This document shows positions 15,947 to 17,164 of a stretch of 17,164 bases of DNA, one piece after another. The DNA comes from Bacteroidales bacterium. GTDB lineage: Bacteria > Bacteroidota > Bacteroidia > Bacteroidales > UBA932. Location: NCBI GenBank assembly GCA_024681565.1, contig JAILAO010000017.1, positions 1 to 17,164 of the forward strand, in the 5' to 3' direction. Both the position numbers and the translations under genes were made by a program. The notes beneath the pieces are model-generated. The model saw nothing but the letters and a program-made list of their open reading frames with translations, made no database searches and was not told where the DNA came from. Each line of letters starts with the position of its first letter. Within the stretch, counting starts at the first letter, position 1.

Positions 15947-17164
15947 TTAGAAAGAAGCCTTGACACCGAGAGAGAACTGACGGGTCATCGGATAGTTGGA
16001 ACCACCGACTCCCTTGCCGCCGGGAGAAAGGTTGACCTCCGGGTCAAGCGGGCCGTACTTACTGAAAGTGAAGGGGTTCTGTGTATCGAAATAAATCTTC
16101 AGACCGGTAAAGATATTGCCGAGCCGGCGGAGGGTCTGGGAAGAGAAGTTATAGCCGAGCGTGATGTTGCGGACACGCACGAACGAGGCGTCTTCATAGC
16201 CGTAATCGGTACCGACATTCTCCGGCAGGGACGCCCGGATGAGCTGGGTGCCGATACCCTGGCGCGTTCCGGTCGGGTTGGTCTCCGAATTGTAGAGATG
16301 GTAGATCATCGTGGAGGCGTTGGAAGTCTCGCCGGCCAGGCTGGTACCGTTGGCCCAGCTCCATCCGTAGTTGTACTTGTTGATGCCGATCTGGGAATAC
16401 AGGAAGATGTCGAGGTCCCAGTTCTTCCAGGTCAGGGTATTGCCGAAACCGAGATAGAGTTTCGGGACCACGTTCACCATGTCGATATCCTCCTTGGTGA
16501 TCGTGCCGTCTCCGTTGAGATCCTTCAGGATGGCCGTACCCGGGACCCGGTGGCTCTCGGGCTGCCAGGACGGGCAGTTGCTCAGATTGCTGTCAAGGAT
16601 GCCCTCGGTACGGTAGAAATAACGGGCGTTCACCGGTTCATCCACGCGGATCTGGTAATTGTTGTAGTCATAACCCGGCATCCGCTCTTTCCAGACGGCA
16701 TTGTAGTGCGAGAGGGTCAGGACACTGGTCCAGTGCAGGTTGGGCCGCTGGATATTGACGGTATTGACCGTGGCGTCCCAGCCATAGCGCTGGATGTGCG
16801 AACCGTTGATCGGGCGGGTACCGAGCATGTGGAGCGCATTCGTATTCGCGGAACCGAGACGGTCGGTCACGTCATTGACGAAATAGTCGAAGGAACCGCT
16901 GATGCGGTCACCCAGGATGCTGAAGTCCAGACCGATGTTCTTCATGATGGTCTTCTCCCAGCTCACATCGGGATAATCCTCGGAAGTCTGCTTGTAAGGG
17001 ATGTAACTGACAGCTCCGTCCGAGAAGGATACCGGATAATTGTAGGCTTCATAGATGCCGTACAGGGAGGAGCCGAGGTTGTCGTTGCCGGTCACGCCGC
17101 ACGAAGCGCGGATCTTGAGCAGGTTGATCCAGTTGATATCCTGCATGAATGACTCGTTGAAGAT
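15947..17164 (-). CDS. SusC/RagA family TonB-linked outer-membrane protein, C-terminal fragment
   Basis: The last 405 codons of a SusC-type porin are present; the signal peptide, carboxypeptidase-like domain and plug lie beyond the right edge. The reading frame is open to the last base of the window (it begins IFNESF). Recognisable barrel features are LLKIRASCGVTGNDNLG, VSWEKTIMKNIGLDFSILGD, the late NITLGYNF and FDTQNPFTFSKYGPLDPEVN, ending in FSLGVKASF with the outer-membrane terminal Phe. These are characteristic of SusC. A loop carries DLNGDGTITKED (16487-16522), an EF-hand-like calcium site often seen at this place in the family. SusC forms a TonB-powered channel with SusD, whose gene starts 19 bases later, so the two are surely cotranscribed. 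The likely substrate is a glycan or peptide; no substrate can be assigned. Confidence 0.95.
   Translation of the reverse strand: MFNESFMQDINWINLLKIRASCGVTGNDNLGSSLYGIYEAYNYPVSFSDGAVSYIPYKQTSEDYPDVSWEKTIMKNIGLDFSILGDRISGSFDYFVNDVTDRLGSANTNALHMLGTRPINGSHIQRYGWDATVNTVNIQRPNLHWTSVLTLSHYNAVWKERMPGYDYNNYQIRVDEPVNARYFYRTEGILDSNLSNCPSWQPESHRVPGTAILKDLNGDGTITKEDIDMVNVVPKLYLGFGNTLTWKNWDLDIFLYSQIGINKYNYGWSWANGTSLAGETSNASTMIYHLYNSETNPTGTRQGIGTQLIRASLPENVGTDYGYEDASFVRVRNITLGYNFSSQTLRRLGNIFTGLKIYFDTQNPFTFSKYGPLDPEVNLSPGGKGVGGSNYPMTRQFSLGVKASF

Noticed and set aside
14482..17152. Two long plus-strand open frames opposite SusD and SusC
   Set aside because: SusD and SusC are unmistakable on the minus strand, and the plus-strand products look like random GC-rich translation.
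1..17164. Defence system, prophage, insertion sequence or CRISPR array
   Set aside because: No nuclease, transposase, integrase, phage structural gene or spaced direct repeats could be seen on either strand.

Overview
The window looks like a chromosomal segment from a GC-rich member of the Bacteroidota, most likely order Bacteroidales. The reasons are a SusC/SusD pair, a TonB-dependent receptor followed by a DUF4249 lipoprotein, and promoters of the Bacteroidota type (TTTG at about -33, TAnnTTTG at about -7). Ribosomal protein S15 and PNPase lie side by side as in many bacteria, so at least the left end is core genome. The species cannot be named from sequence alone. I saw no IS elements, integrases, tRNAs, rRNAs, CRISPR arrays or phage genes, and no gene-free stretch of 300 bases or more; the longest gaps are about 123 and 113 bases.

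Layout from left to right. (1) On the minus strand, rpsO (530 to 255) is followed by a hairpin-plus-T-run terminator and the start of pnp, which runs off the left edge. (2) On the plus strand, four tightly packed genes (654 to 6916) encode a small exported protein, an STN-containing TonB-dependent receptor, a DUF4249 lipoprotein and an exported protein with an MG2-like domain plus a plug-like domain. They are joined by ATGA, TGATG and a 10-base gap, so this is very probably one operon for an outer-membrane uptake or surface complex. (3) On the minus strand, three genes (11249 to 6897) encode a CE4 polysaccharide deacetylase lipoprotein, a large EF-hand protein with a C-terminal membrane anchor, and a GT4 glycosyltransferase. 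They are joined by a 16-base gap and a TAATG overlap. (4) Divergently from the deacetylase, a plus-strand gene encodes a secreted GH2-family hydrolase (11363 to 14209). (5) Convergent with it, on the minus strand, is a SusD lipoprotein (15927 to 14284) preceded by a SusC porin whose N-terminus lies beyond the right edge.

The right half therefore resembles a small polysaccharide-utilisation or glycan-remodelling neighbourhood: SusCD captures a glycan, the GH2 enzyme cleaves it, and a deacetylase and a glycosyltransferase lie next door. The left operon is a second, distinct TonB-dependent system with no sigma/anti-sigma partner visible nearby. The least explained items are the EF-hand/cysteine-cluster membrane protein, the barrel-less MG2/plug protein, a GH2 enzyme whose canonical histidine region is shortened, and two promoters so close to their start codons that the mRNAs may be nearly leaderless.
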